Shown: positions 1 to 7,209 of the stretch, piece by piece
Layout of the letters: the number at the start of each line of letters is the position of its first letter
Numbering within the stretch: the first letter of the stretch is position 1
Assembly: GCA_003023105.1 (NCBI GenBank)
Contig: PXSZ01000069.1
Coordinates: 1-9,084 of the forward strand
From: Bacteroidetes bacterium QH_10_64_37
GTDB lineage: Bacteria; Bacteroidota; Rhodothermia; Rhodothermales; Salinibacteraceae
DNA length: 9,084 bases
Direction: 5' to 3'
Notes under the pieces: generated by a model
Told to the model about the DNA's origin: nothing
The model's input: only the letters and a program-made list of their open reading frames with translations
Database searches by the model: none
Made by a program: the position numbers and the translations under genes

Positions 1-687
1 GGTGGCCTTGAACGTCTCGATCGTGAGGTCGCTCGGGTTGATGTCGACGTCCACCTCCTCGGCCTCCGGCAGCACCGCCACGGTGGCGGCGGAGGTGTGG
101 ATGCGGCCGCTCGACTCGGTCTCGGGCACGCGCTGCACACGATGAACGCCGGCCTCGTACTTGAGCGTGCCGAACACGTCCTCTCCTTTCACGGAAAAGA
201 TGACCTCGCGGAAGCCGCCCTGCGTGCCGGGCGACGCGTCGATGAGCTCGTAGGTCCAGCTGTGCTGCTTCACGTACTGGGTGTAGAGGCGAAACAGATC
301 GCCCGCGAAGAGCGCTGCCTCGTCGCCGCCCGCCCCGGCCCGGATCTCCACGATCGCGTTCTTCTCGTCCTCCGGGTCCTTCGGGATCAGCTTCTGCCTG
401 AGGTCCTCCTCGACGGCCGGAAGCTTCTCTTCGAGCTGGGTAAGTTCCTCCTGCGCGAGGTCCTCCATATCCCCACTCTCCTCCCGAATCATCTCTTCGA
501 GCTCCCTTTGCTCACTCAGCAACCGCTCGTAGCGGTCAATGGCCTCCACGACTTCTTCGAGCCGGCTGTGCTCCTGCCCGAGCTCCTGCATGCGATCCGG
601 ATTGGTGGCCACCTCCGGGTCCGCCATCAGGCTCTCCACCTCCTCGAAGCGGCGCTTCACCTTGTTCAGCTTCTCCATCTCAATCAT
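1..687 (-). CDS. prfA: Peptide chain release factor 1 (RF1), C-terminus cut by window edge
   Basis: RF1 reads UAA and UAG stop codons in the ribosomal A site and triggers peptide release. The window holds the first 229 codons of a protein that is usually about 355-360 residues. Residues 1-105 form the acidic, helical N-terminal domain. The conserved block [22 protein letters not shown] begins at residue 114. The stop-codon recognition tripeptide is PET at residues 188-190, inside [20 protein letters not shown]; the PxT pattern marks RF1, whereas RF2 has SPF. The window ends at the segment TIETFKAT, just where the GGQ catalytic loop should begin, so that motif cannot be checked. I chose the ATG at 685-687; a second ATG three codons later is possible. 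No convincing Shine-Dalgarno site is seen. The gene follows glmS by 84 nt on the same strand and may be co-transcribed with it. Family assignment is very secure. Confidence 0.96.
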   Translation of the reverse strand, partial: MIEMEKLNKVKRRFEEVESLMADPEVATNPDRMQELGQEHSRLEEVVEAIDRYERLLSEQRELEEMIREESGDMEDLAQEELTQLEEKLPAVEEDLRQKLIPKDPEDEKNAIVEIRAGAGGDEAALFAGDLFRLYTQYVKQHSWTYELIDASPGTQGGFREVIFSVKGEDVFGTLKYEAGVHRVQRVPETESSGRIHTSAATVAVLPEAEEVDVDINPSDLTIETFKAT

Positions 688-771
688 ACACAGCCGGGGG
701 TCCTATGGGGGAGAGGACGAGCGACGTACATAGAACAAAGCTCCCGGCCACAGGTTCGTGATTGTTCTTCC

Positions 772-2610
772 TCACTCCACTGTCACGCTCTTGGCGAGGT
801 TGCGGGGCTGGTCGACGTGGCAGCCGCGCAGCACGGCAATGTGGTAGGACAGCAACTGGAGCGGGATGGCGGTGAGAAGGGGGGAGAGAAATTCCTTGGT
901 ATTTGGAATCTCCAGGACGGCCTCGCAAAGCTCGTCGAGCTCCTCGTCCTTGTCGTCCGTAATTGCGATGACCGACCCCTCCCGGGCGGCCACCTCCTCA
1001 ATGTTGGAGAGCACCTTGTCGTAGGTGCTGTCCTTCATGGCGATGAAGACGACCGGCATCGAGCGGTCGATGAGCGCGATGGGCCCGTGTTTCATCTCGG
1101 CCGCCGGGTAGCCCTCGGCGTGGATGTAGGAGATTTCTTTGAGCTTGAGGGCTCCTTCCAGCGCCACCGGGAAGTTGTAGCCGCGGCCCAGGTACAGGAA
1201 GTTCGAGGCGTAGCGATAGGTCCGCGCCATCGATTCGAGGGCGCCGTTGCTCGCGTCCAGCACGCGGCGCACCTGATCGGGCACCTCGGCCAGGGCGCGA
1301 ATGTCATCGGCCAGCTCGGCCTTCGAGAGCGTGCGGCCCTTCGACAGCTTGAGGGCAATCATCGACAGCACGGTGACCTGCGCCGTGAACGCCTTCGTGG
1401 AGGCAACGCCGATCTCGGGTCCGGCGTGGAGGTACACGCCCGCGTCCGTCTCCCGGGCGATGGTGGACCCGACGACGTTGCAGATGCCGAAGCACGGAAC
1501 GTCTTGGCTATGGGCTTCCCGCACCGCCGCGAGGGTGTCCGCCGTCTCGCCGCTTTGAGAGATGACGAGCACCACGTCGCCGTCCCGCAGAATCGGGTTG
1601 CGGTACCGGAACTCGCTCGCGTACTCGACCTCCACCGGCACCCGGGCAAAGCTCTCGATGAGATATTCGCCCACCAGCCCCGCGTGCCAGGAGGTGCCGC
1701 ACGCCGCAATTACAATGCGGTCGGCGTCGCGCAACTGGTCCCAGTGATCGTGGAGCCCCCCGAGCCGGATCTGGTTGTCCTCCGGACGCACCCGGCCCCG
1801 CATGGCGTCCTCCAGGGCATCAGGTTGCTCCATAATCTCCTTCAGCATGAAGTGGTCGTAGCCGCCCTTCTCGATCTCGCCAAGCGACCATTCGAGCTCG
1901 TGGACCTCCTTCTCCAGGGGCTCGTTCTCGATGGTCTTCACCTCGTAGCCGGAGCGGCGCAGCGTGGCCATCTCCCCGTCCTCCAGGTAGACCACCTGAC
2001 GCGTGTGCTCCACGAGCGGCGCCGCGTCGGACCCAACGAAGTACTCCCCGTCCCCAACCCCCAGAATCAGTGGACTTCCGTTCCGGGCGGCAATCAGCAG
2101 GTCGGAGTCGTCCTGGGACACGACGGCGATGCCGTAGGCCCCGACGACCTGCGTGAGGGCCTGCCGAACGGCCTCGGGGAGCGACAGGTTGGTCTCGCGC
2201 TGGACCTCCTCGATGAGGTAGACGAGCACCTCCGTGTCGGTCTCGCTCTGGAACGTGTATCCCTTTTCTTCGAGTTGCTCCTTGATCACCCCGTGGTTTT
2301 CAATGATCCCGTTGTGCACCAGGGCGAAGGAGCCGTCCGTGCTCGTATGCGGATGAGCATTCACGTCGCTCGGGGCCCCGTGGGTAGCCCATCGCGTGTG
2401 GCCGATGCCGGTCGTTCCCGCCATGGGCGAGCCGTTGATACTGTTTCGGAGGTCGTCAACCTTTCCCTCCTGTTTTTGGACGTGAAGGCCGCTGCTGTTG
2501 ACCATCGCGAGTCCGGCGGAGTCGTACCCGCGATATTCGAGGCGCTTCAGGCCCGTCAGCAGAAGGTCCTCGGCGTCTTTCGTCCCGATGTACCCTACAA
2601 TTCCGCACAT
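772..2610 (-). CDS. glmS: Glutamine--fructose-6-phosphate aminotransferase (isomerizing), GlmS
   Basis: GlmS converts fructose-6-phosphate and glutamine to glucosamine-6-phosphate and glutamate, the first committed step to UDP-GlcNAc for peptidoglycan and lipid A; it is cytoplasmic. The 612-residue length matches the family (E. coli 609). It starts MCGIVGYIG, and Cys2 becomes the N-terminal nucleophile after Met removal. The class II glutaminase domain (about 2-235) shows HTRWATHG at 71-78, HNG at 99-101 and SETDTEV around Asp125. Two SIS domains follow: ACGTSWHA at 303-310, SQSGETADT at 351-359 and STKAFTAQ at 404-411 in the first; AEGYPAAEMKHGP at 498-510 in the second. The tail NLAKSVTVE carries the conserved active-site Lys607. 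All expected catalytic residues are present. The start is fixed by the required Met-Cys. It lies 143 nt downstream of lptB on the same strand and 84 nt before prfA. No glmS ribozyme is recognisable upstream. The protein is acidic, as expected for a salt-in halophile. Confidence 0.98.
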   Translation of the reverse strand: MCGIVGYIGTKDAEDLLLTGLKRLEYRGYDSAGLAMVNSSGLHVQKQEGKVDDLRNSINGSPMAGTTGIGHTRWATHGAPSDVNAHPHTSTDGSFALVHNGIIENHGVIKEQLEEKGYTFQSETDTEVLVYLIEEVQRETNLSLPEAVRQALTQVVGAYGIAVVSQDDSDLLIAARNGSPLILGVGDGEYFVGSDAAPLVEHTRQVVYLEDGEMATLRRSGYEVKTIENEPLEKEVHELEWSLGEIEKGGYDHFMLKEIMEQPDALEDAMRGRVRPEDNQIRLGGLHDHWDQLRDADRIVIAACGTSWHAGLVGEYLIESFARVPVEVEYASEFRYRNPILRDGDVVLVISQSGETADTLAAVREAHSQDVPCFGICNVVGSTIARETDAGVYLHAGPEIGVASTKAFTAQVTVLSMIALKLSKGRTLSKAELADDIRALAEVPDQVRRVLDASNGALESMARTYRYASNFLYLGRGYNFPVALEGALKLKEISYIHAEGYPAAEMKHGPIALIDRSMPVVFIAMKDSTYDKVLSNIEEVAAREGSVIAITDDKDEELDELCEAVLEIPNTKEFLSPLLTAIPLQLLSYHIAVLRGCHVDQPRNLAKSVTVE

Positions 2611-2753
2611 GCGCCTTCGAGTGGAATGATTTCACAAAAGAAATGAAAAAGATTTCGTCCTCCAGCAGGCCATCGACGCGGTTGCCGATGCTTTCGGAAA
2701 TGCTGTAGGCAGGGAACGCGTGCTGCAAAAAACCTACCAGGGACGCGGGGGGA
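2611..2753 (-). other. lptB-glmS intergenic region / glmS leader
   Basis: This 143-nt gap lies between the lptB stop and the glmS start and is noticeably richer in A and T near glmS than its surroundings. On the minus strand the stretch at 2642-2635 reads TTCTTTTG, one mismatch from the Bacteroidota -7 consensus TAnnTTTG and about 25 nt before the glmS ATG, but no TTG is seen at the matching -33 position. A purine-rich AAGG sits just before the ATG. I see no strong hairpin followed by a T-run, so nothing shows that transcription from lptB stops here. The gap may hold a separate glmS promoter, but that is inference only. Confidence 0.25.
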
Positions 2754-3539
2754 TCAGTACCGTTCCAGTGAAAACTTCTCTCCCAGGTACCGCTTGCGTA
2801 CTTCAGGGTCGGCCGCGAGCTCTTCTGCGGTGCCGTGCTTCAAGATCCGCCCTTCATATAGTAAGTACGCGCGGTCCGTGATTGCAAGGGTCTCGTGCAC
2901 ATTGTGATCTGTGATTAACACCCCGATGCCGCGCTTCTGGAGGCCCGCCACGATGCTCTGGATGTCCTCAACGGCGATCGGATCGACGCCGGCGAACGGC
3001 TCGTCGAGCAAAAAAAAGCGGGGTCGGGTCGACAGCGCCCGCGCAATTTCGGTGCGGCGCCGCTCCCCCCCGGAGAGCTCGTAGCCTTTTGAATGGCGCA
3101 CCCGCTCCAGGCCAAACTCGTCGATCAGCGACTCCACGCGAGCGTGCCGCTCCTCGTCGCTCATCGACTGGAATTCGAGGGCGGCGTGCAAATTATCCTC
3201 CACAGTAAGCTCTCGGAAGACGGACGTTTCCTGGGCCAGGTATCCGATGCCGCGGCGCGCCCGCTTGTACATTGGCAGACGGGTAATGTCGTCGTCCTCC
3301 AGATAAATTCTCCCCTCATTCGGACGGGTCATGCCCACGATCATGTGAAAGGTGGTGGTCTTGCCCGCGCCGTTGGGGCCGAGGAGGCCGATAATTTCGC
3401 CCTGCTCCACCTCCAGATTCACGTCGTCCACCACAGCCCGCCTGTCGTAGCGCTTGGTCAGGTGCTGGGCCGCGAGGATCGCCGGCTCATCGGGGATAGT
3501 CCGGTCCGCACGGAATCCGTTGGAGGAAGGCGAGTTCAT
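2754..3539 (-). CDS. lptB: LPS export ABC transporter ATP-binding protein LptB
   Basis: LptB is the cytoplasmic ATPase that powers the LptB2FG complex, extracting lipopolysaccharide from the inner membrane and pushing it onto the LptC-LptA bridge. All ABC motifs are present: Walker A GPNGAGKT at 54-61, Q-loop YLAQE with Gln103, signature LSGGE at 155-159, Walker B FFLLDEP with Asp179-Glu180, and the switch histidine His212 in ITDHN. The sequences [23 protein letters not shown] and DPIAVEDIQ are typical of LptB rather than generic ABC ATPases. At 261 residues it is about 20 longer than E. coli LptB (241), because of a polar N-terminal extension (residues 1-20) with no obvious function. Its ATG overlaps the stop codon of the OstA-like gene in an ATGA, which suggests translational coupling and supports the start choice. 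The membrane partners LptF/LptG are not in the window. Confidence 0.96.
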   Translation of the reverse strand: MNSPSSNGFRADRTIPDEPAILAAQHLTKRYDRRAVVDDVNLEVEQGEIIGLLGPNGAGKTTTFHMIVGMTRPNEGRIYLEDDDITRLPMYKRARRGIGYLAQETSVFRELTVEDNLHAALEFQSMSDEERHARVESLIDEFGLERVRHSKGYELSGGERRRTEIARALSTRPRFFLLDEPFAGVDPIAVEDIQSIVAGLQKRGIGVLITDHNVHETLAITDRAYLLYEGRILKHGTAEELAADPEVRKRYLGEKFSLERY

Positions 3540-5761
3540 GGATTGGAATTGTGCGTCGTCTCAGACGTGTCGGGGGGCACAGGCCGGGCGGATGCCTCCA
3601 CCGAATCGGGCGGAACCGATCTGCCGCGCCGCAGGGAGTCGGCCGCTGAGCGTCCGGGCGCCCGCCTCTGTCGCTGCATGGACGCCGGTACGGTTCCCGG
3701 CGGGCGGCTGCGACGAGGAACCTGGGCTGTCGAGTCCGGCGGGACCGGCAGGGTGCGAGCGGAATCGGATCGTAGCGTGGGCTGGGCGATGGGTCGAGAC
3801 GGTTCGGGGAGGTCCAGATCGAGCCGCTGGCGCACCCGCTCGTCTCGGAGCAATTTCCGTCGAGTGGGGCGACGCTCCGGCGTCCATTGAAAGCCCTCCA
3901 GTTCAAAAGGGTCCGGAATATTCTCGTTTTTCCGGTAGTACGTGGTCTGCGTCCCCCCAATCACACTCACACGCTTGACGCTTCCGTCCTTGAAGCGGAG
4001 CTCGATGCGGTCGCCGGAGGTGCGGGCCGCGCCGTTCAGCGAGTCATTCTCGGCCGCCAAAAAGCGGATGGCCCGCGCGTTGGGCTCGGCGCGGATGCGG
4101 CGAAGCGAGCCGGCATCGAAGAAGGCGATGATATTGTGCGCCTTGAGCTGCTGGATGCGATCCAGCACTGAGTCGCGCTGAGCGGCAAAGGCCGAGCCGC
4201 GCACGAACACCGTGTCGGGCTCTCGATTGCGGGCGCGAACGCGGATCGAATCGCCCCACACTTGACTGTCCTCAAACCAGGTGACGGGATTCCGAAACAG
4301 CCGGGTTTCTTCGAGGGGAAGGAGACTATCGGATTGCACGGTCGGGGTATCCCACGTCTGCGAGACCCATCCGGGGGTGGAACTCGTTCTGCGGCGAGAC
4401 AGGGAATCCGGAGGTGCGGCCCTCGCCGCCTCGGGAGAGGCGCTCGTCGTGTCGGGGGCGGAACGGGCCGTGTCGGGAACGGAACGGGCTCGTGCGCCGC
4501 CCACCTCCGTCTGCTCCTCCGTCGTTCGGTTCAGCGAGTCGCTTCTTGCAGAATCGCTTCTTGGACGCTGCTGCCTCGACGCCTCCGGACGCGGGGTCGT
4601 TTTGCTCGCAATGGCCGCAACCGAGTCGGGCGGAGGGCGCGCAGTGTCGATGGGAACCGTTGGGCCGCCAGCGCTATCGGGCGTGGGGGCGAGGACCCGA
4701 TCGTAGACCGCCGAGTCGGCGACGGCCGACAGGTCGGGCTGCCAGATGCGAACCGATCCCACGGCCACGAGGCGGCGGTGCGCGTCGGTGCGGAAGGCTT
4801 CCAGCCGCCGGGCCTGCACCACGAGGGTGTCGGTGGGGGCGCCGGTCGAGTCCATCCGCACCCGCACCAGCAGCGCATTGCCCTCGACGCGGCTGTACTG
4901 CCGGGCCTCCCGGTTGTCAACCCAGTCGCCAAAAAGATAGGTGCGGCGCGTCGTGTCGGTTTCGGCGTCCTCTCCCTCTCCCCTTCGCCGATCAACGAAG
5001 ACGTTCCCTCGAGCAATCGATCGATCCCGGTCGCGATAATACGTCAGCGAATCGGAGAGGAGCGTCGCGCCGGGCTCGGTGAGCCGCACGCCCCCGCCAA
5101 ACTCCGAGCGCTCCTCGTCGGACCAGTAGGTGCCGTATCGGGCCCGAAGCACCCGGTTGCTGTCGACGAGCACGACGCTGTCGGGAAAGACCGCGCGCTG
5201 GTCCGGGGAGTAGTACCTCGCCCGCTCGGCTCGCACTGTTAGGTCGCCATTCGTGAGGCGCACGTGCCCTCGGGCATAACCCACTTCCGTCGCCCGGTTG
5301 TACCGCACACTGTCGGCCCGCAGGGTGTCCCCACCTTCGTAGAGAACCACCTCGTTCAGGAAGAGAATCTCGTCGCGCTCAAGGTATCGCCGGGCGTACT
5401 CCGATCGGACGCGGGTGGTGTCCTGCCGGACGAACACGTCTTCGAACAGCTCCTGAATCCGCTCGCCCCCTCGCTGGAGGGTGCTCAGCGAGTCCGCGCG
5501 CACGAACGCCCGCTCCACCTCGTCCGTGTCGGCGGGGACCGAGGCTGAGCCGGAGGGCTGGATCCTCGGGGTTAACTCGCCGCCTACCAGAGAATCAGGG
5601 GGGGCGGGCTCCACCCCCGTTGGATCGGCGCGGGAGGTATCGTCGGTCTCTTGAGCGCGCGCGTCGGGCGCGAGCCCTCCCATCAGGGCGAGCCCGAGGA
5701 TCGACAGGACGCAGACCCAACCCCACCGACACCGAAACCGGTCGTTGGCACACGCAGTCAT
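3536..5761 (-). CDS. OstA-like / LptA-type periplasmic LPS transport protein with long disordered insertion
   Basis: This is a Bacteroidota-type OstA-like protein, which probably takes the LptA role: a beta-jellyroll bridge carrying LPS across the periplasm. A signal peptide is visible: basic residues before 13, a hydrophobic core at about 14-30, and a likely cut after ARA at residue 36. Residues about 100-355 form the first OstA/LptA region with repeating beta-strand patterns such as [12 protein letters not shown] and [20 protein letters not shown]. Residues about 355-480 are a low-complexity Pro/Ser/Asp/Arg linker. The jellyroll resumes at about 485-625 ([23 protein letters not shown], then [20 protein letters not shown]). 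An Arg/Pro/Ser-rich tail fills 628-741. The recurring motif P-P-D-S/T appears in the N-terminal linker, the middle insertion and the tail. At 741 residues it is larger than I expect for the family. Neighbours lptC and lptB support the role. A separate lptA is not seen, so this protein may be the only bridge component here, but that is inference. Confidence 0.88.
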   Translation of the reverse strand: MTACANDRFRCRWGWVCVLSILGLALMGGLAPDARAQETDDTSRADPTGVEPAPPDSLVGGELTPRIQPSGSASVPADTDEVERAFVRADSLSTLQRGGERIQELFEDVFVRQDTTRVRSEYARRYLERDEILFLNEVVLYEGGDTLRADSVRYNRATEVGYARGHVRLTNGDLTVRAERARYYSPDQRAVFPDSVVLVDSNRVLRARYGTYWSDEERSEFGGGVRLTEPGATLLSDSLTYYRDRDRSIARGNVFVDRRRGEGEDAETDTTRRTYLFGDWVDNREARQYSRVEGNALLVRVRMDSTGAPTDTLVVQARRLEAFRTDAHRRLVAVGSVRIWQPDLSAVADSAVYDRVLAPTPDSAGGPTVPIDTARPPPDSVAAIASKTTPRPEASRQQRPRSDSARSDSLNRTTEEQTEVGGARARSVPDTARSAPDTTSASPEAARAAPPDSLSRRRTSSTPGWVSQTWDTPTVQSDSLLPLEETRLFRNPVTWFEDSQVWGDSIRVRARNREPDTVFVRGSAFAAQRDSVLDRIQQLKAHNIIAFFDAGSLRRIRAEPNARAIRFLAAENDSLNGAARTSGDRIELRFKDGSVKRVSVIGGTQTTYYRKNENIPDPFELEGFQWTPERRPTRRKLLRDERVRQRLDLDLPEPSRPIAQPTLRSDSARTLPVPPDSTAQVPRRSRPPGTVPASMQRQRRAPGRSAADSLRRGRSVPPDSVEASARPVPPDTSETTHNSNP
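4449..4490 (-). repeat. 21-bp tandem duplication inside the OstA-like gene
   Basis: Two adjacent 21-nt units (4449-4469 and 4470-4490) match at 18 of 21 positions. On the minus strand they encode the seven-residue units ARSVPDT and ARSAPDT, residues 425-438, in the disordered linker of the OstA-like protein. The unit length is a multiple of three, so copy-number change would keep the reading frame. This suggests the linker grew partly by in-frame slippage. Confidence 0.75.
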
Positions 5762-5774
5762 AGTTCTACTGAGG

Positions 5775-5782
5775 CAAAGATA
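5775..5782 (-). promoter_or_regulatory. Possible Bacteroidota-type -7 promoter element for the OstA-like gene
   Basis: On the minus strand the octamer TATCTTTG matches the Bacteroidota -7 consensus TAnnTTTG exactly. It lies 13 nt before the OstA-like ATG, so transcription would start only about 7-9 nt upstream of the start codon and give an almost leaderless mRNA. I do not see a TTG at the expected -33 spacing. The 227-nt gap after lptC makes a promoter here plausible, but an 8-mer match alone is weak support. Confidence 0.3.
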
Positions 5783-5805
5783 GCAAGCTCAACGGTTCTG
5801 CGTTC

Positions 5806-5909
5806 TGTAGGTATGTATGTTTCCCACCGGTGGTCGGGACATGTGTAAGTGTGTACGTTTGGGTGGGGAGCACCTTCAGCACAAGCACTTCCATACCTAC
5901 ATACCTACA
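5806..5909. repeat. Nested inverted-repeat region between lptC and the OstA-like gene
   Basis: Perfect 12-bp inverted arms TGTAGGTATGTA (5806-5817) and TACATACCTACA (5898-5909) enclose an 80-nt interior. Inside lie CCCACC (5823-5828) and its complement GGTGGG (5862-5867), a 10-bp palindrome CCACCGGTGG (5824-5833), and three direct copies of AGCAC (starting 5869, 5878 and 5884). The right arm is itself part of an 8-bp tandem repeat, CATACCTA twice (5892-5907). The nearest ORFs end or start outside the region. It could be a structured leader for the OstA-like mRNA, a regulator-binding region, or a small repeat element with terminal inverted repeats; I see no target-site duplication at its edges. 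Confidence 0.7.
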
Positions 5910-5988
5910 ACCAACCATCCGTCGCAGGCTGGAGCTTCACAGTTTCGCAAATTGTTCGGCTCAATAAAGAGGAACGTCTTCTCATTCC

Positions 5989-6597
5989 TCATTGTCCCTC
6001 GTCTTCGACCTCCACCTCGGCCGAAAAGCGACCGAGCTGGTACGTGTCCAGATCCTCCTCCGCCACCAGACCGGTTCCCTGCACCACTTCCGAAGGCGTC
6101 CGAATCCGCACGAATCGCTTGGTTCGGATATTCCGATCGGCCTGGCTCCAGATCAGATGCTCAGTTTCGAGTCGCTTGTTGTCCTCCGTGACCACGACCA
6201 CATTCTGGTACGCGTCGAGAAGGCCCTTCTGGTCCTGGAAAACCAGACTGTCGGCCGTCACGGTGGCCGAGGAGTCTCCCTCCTGGTCAAACAGATACAC
6301 CCGAACCCGCGCGGTGTCGTTCATCGAGCGCCAGACCGAATAGCTGCTGTCGGCGGTTCGATACTGCTCCATCCGGGAGGCCTTGATCGTCGCCCGGGGG
6401 CGTCCCCCTTCGGTCATCGCAAACCGGGCCTCCCAGCTCACGTGCTTCGGGGTGGCCCCCTCGGCCGTCGCCAAAGAGTCCGACCCGCCTGACCGGACGC
6501 GGTGCTCGCATCCCCCGCCCACAAGCAGCATCCCGAGAAGGGACGCCACGAGGACCGACCCTGAGATCCAGAACCAGTCTTGAGACGAGCGCTTCAT
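5989..6597 (-). CDS. lptC: LPS export periplasmic protein LptC, probable lipoprotein
   Basis: LptC receives lipopolysaccharide from LptB2FG and hands it to LptA/OstA in the periplasm. The 202-residue protein begins with MKRSS, a hydrophobic segment at about 9-28, and Cys30 in LLVGGGCEH. This is a loose lipobox (Gly at -3 to -1) consistent with the lipoprotein form of LptC common in Bacteroidota; anchoring by an uncleaved helix remains possible. The jellyroll domain covers about 53-195 and shows the family pattern: GRPRATIKASRMEQY, DSSATVTADSLVFQDQ, KRLETEHLIWSQADRNIRT, then RFVRIRTPSEVVQGTGL. The C-terminus is strongly acidic. An in-frame TGA three codons upstream of the ATG confirms this start among upstream options. 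It is the first of the minus-strand cell-envelope genes and diverges from the STAS-kinase-phosphatase operon. Confidence 0.9.
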   Translation of the reverse strand: MKRSSQDWFWISGSVLVASLLGMLLVGGGCEHRVRSGGSDSLATAEGATPKHVSWEARFAMTEGGRPRATIKASRMEQYRTADSSYSVWRSMNDTARVRVYLFDQEGDSSATVTADSLVFQDQKGLLDAYQNVVVVTEDNKRLETEHLIWSQADRNIRTKRFVRIRTPSEVVQGTGLVAEEDLDTYQLGRFSAEVEVEDEGQ

Positions 6598-6618
6598 GAC
6601 TCCTCAATTTTTCCTCAA
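6598..6618 (-). promoter_or_regulatory. Doubled TTGAGGA motif at the lptC ribosome-binding region
   Basis: Immediately upstream of the lptC ATG the minus strand carries two copies of TTGAGGA, at 6618-6612 and 6607-6601, spaced 11 nt start to start. Each contains GAGGA, which resembles a Shine-Dalgarno core. The nearer copy ends only 3 nt before the ATG, closer than usual; the farther one ends 14 nt before it. This is the only clear Shine-Dalgarno-like sequence near a start codon in the window. It may instead be a protein-binding direct repeat. Confidence 0.4.
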
Positions 6619-6695
6619 ACCAATCGAACCCCGGAACGCGTGACGAATTTTACTGATACGGTCTCAACGCACGTTTGTATGATTGTGCCGCTTCG

Positions 6696-6719
6696 CACGC
6701 TGGCACTGATTTTGCTTTT
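6696..6719 (+). promoter_or_regulatory. Sigma-54 type -24/-12 promoter ahead of the partner-switching operon
   Basis: The sequence TGGCACTGATTTTGCT (6701-6716) fits the sigma-54 consensus TGGCACG-N4-TTGCW with one mismatch (T for G at 6707). The flanking positions also fit mrnrY at 6696-6700 and W at 6719. The invariant GG (6702-6703) and GC (6714-6715) have the required spacing. Transcription would start near 6727, leaving a leader of about 140 nt before the STAS ATG at 6868. That leader contains small hairpins: CCAGG/CCTGG in 6748-6766 and ATGCT/AGCAT (6788-6792 with 6799-6803). Sigma-54 promoters need an upstream enhancer-binding activator; no clear site is recognised. Whether this genome encodes RpoN cannot be seen here. 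Confidence 0.5.
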
Positions 6720-6867
6720 TTCGGGCAGGGAATCGCGCAGTGAGCTTCCAGGCCCTCCCCACCTGGCGCAGTCCGCCATTTCACCGTATGCTGTCGCAAG
6801 CATCCGTTCAGCCCCCTGCGAGATACCTCCTTCTCAACGCTTTCATCCAGAAGATCCGCCTGTCATC

Positions 6868-7209
6868 ATGAGCTTCGATGTTGAAACTGCCCCTTCCGAG
6901 ACCGTCATCATTCACGTTGGCGAAGCGCTCGACTTCCGGAACGCAGACGAGTTTAAAGCGACCTTCGAGAAGCACGTCGAAAGCGGGGTGCGTCAATTTA
7001 TCCTCGACTTCTCGGACACCGAAGTCCTCGATTCAACTGGTCTGGGCTCCATCTTTTCCCTGTACCGGGCCGTCTCGTCGGATGACGGCAAGGTGGCATT
7101 CGCCGACGTGTCGGAGCCGGTCCAGGTCGTCGTTCAGCTCACTCGCACTTACAAAGTATTTCGTCAGTTCCCGTCTGTGGAAGCGGCGGAGGAGGCCTTC
7201 TCTGGGTAG
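6868..7209 (+). CDS. STAS-domain anti-sigma-factor antagonist (RsbV/SpoIIAA family)
   Basis: This is a small cytoplasmic partner-switching protein. In its dephosphorylated form such a protein binds the cognate anti-sigma kinase and releases that kinase's target; the kinase inactivates it by phosphorylating a conserved serine. The 113 residues make a single STAS domain: ETVIIHVGEALDFRNADEFK (11-30), QFILDFSDTEVLDSTGLGSI (43-62) with the phosphorylatable Ser56 in DSTGLG, then the C-terminal alpha/beta portion ending EAAEEAFSG. The open frame continues upstream to 6580, but the domain begins at the ATG at 6868, and the upstream 96 codons are not STAS-like and overlap the lptC start and the candidate promoter, so I reject the longer form. 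The kinase gene follows after 66 nt, with an inverted repeat across the junction. No Shine-Dalgarno site is visible. Confidence 0.92.
   Translation: MSFDVETAPSETVIIHVGEALDFRNADEFKATFEKHVESGVRQFILDFSDTEVLDSTGLGSIFSLYRAVSSDDGKVAFADVSEPVQVVVQLTRTYKVFRQFPSVEAAEEAFSG

Noticed and set aside
732..768. A 7-bp inverted repeat AGAACAA/TTGTTCT in the glmS-prfA gap, considered as a terminator or operator
   Set aside because: The arms are AT-rich, the spacer is 23 nt and no T-run follows; this length of match is easily reached by chance.
97..2646. An 849-codon open frame on the plus strand opposite prfA and glmS
   Set aside because: Its codons lie exactly opposite the codons of glmS and prfA, so its stops would need TTA, CTA or TCA in those genes, codons that GC-rich genes avoid. 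Its translation resembles no family, while both sense genes are certain.
2456..2728. A 90-codon minus-strand frame running from the lptB-glmS gap into glmS
   Set aside because: Most of it overlaps the start of glmS in another frame and the translation becomes an Arg/Gly-rich shadow sequence; no recognisable domain.
2611..2753. A glmS ribozyme or riboswitch upstream of glmS
   Set aside because: The glmS ribozyme is known mainly from Firmicutes, and the 143-nt leader shows no recognisable core or stable pairing at the expected position.
3093..3890. Long plus-strand open frames opposite lptB and the OstA-like gene, including others at 3454-3978 and 4262-5242
   Set aside because: They are antisense shadows in GC-rich DNA; their translations are compositionally odd and lack domain patterns, while the minus-strand frames have clear motifs.
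5806..5909. Interpretation of the 12-bp inverted arms as an insertion sequence
   Set aside because: There is no transposase frame between the arms and no target-site duplication at the edges; at most a small non-autonomous element, so it is reported only as a repeat.
6580..6867. A 96-codon N-terminal extension of the STAS protein, including a signal-peptide-like stretch from an ATG at 6679 (MIVPLRTLALILLFSG)
   Set aside because: STAS antagonists are cytosolic and the domain begins at 6868. The extension overlaps the lptC start and the candidate sigma-54 promoter and has no STAS features; the hydrophobic stretch is probably the chance reading of the T-rich promoter.
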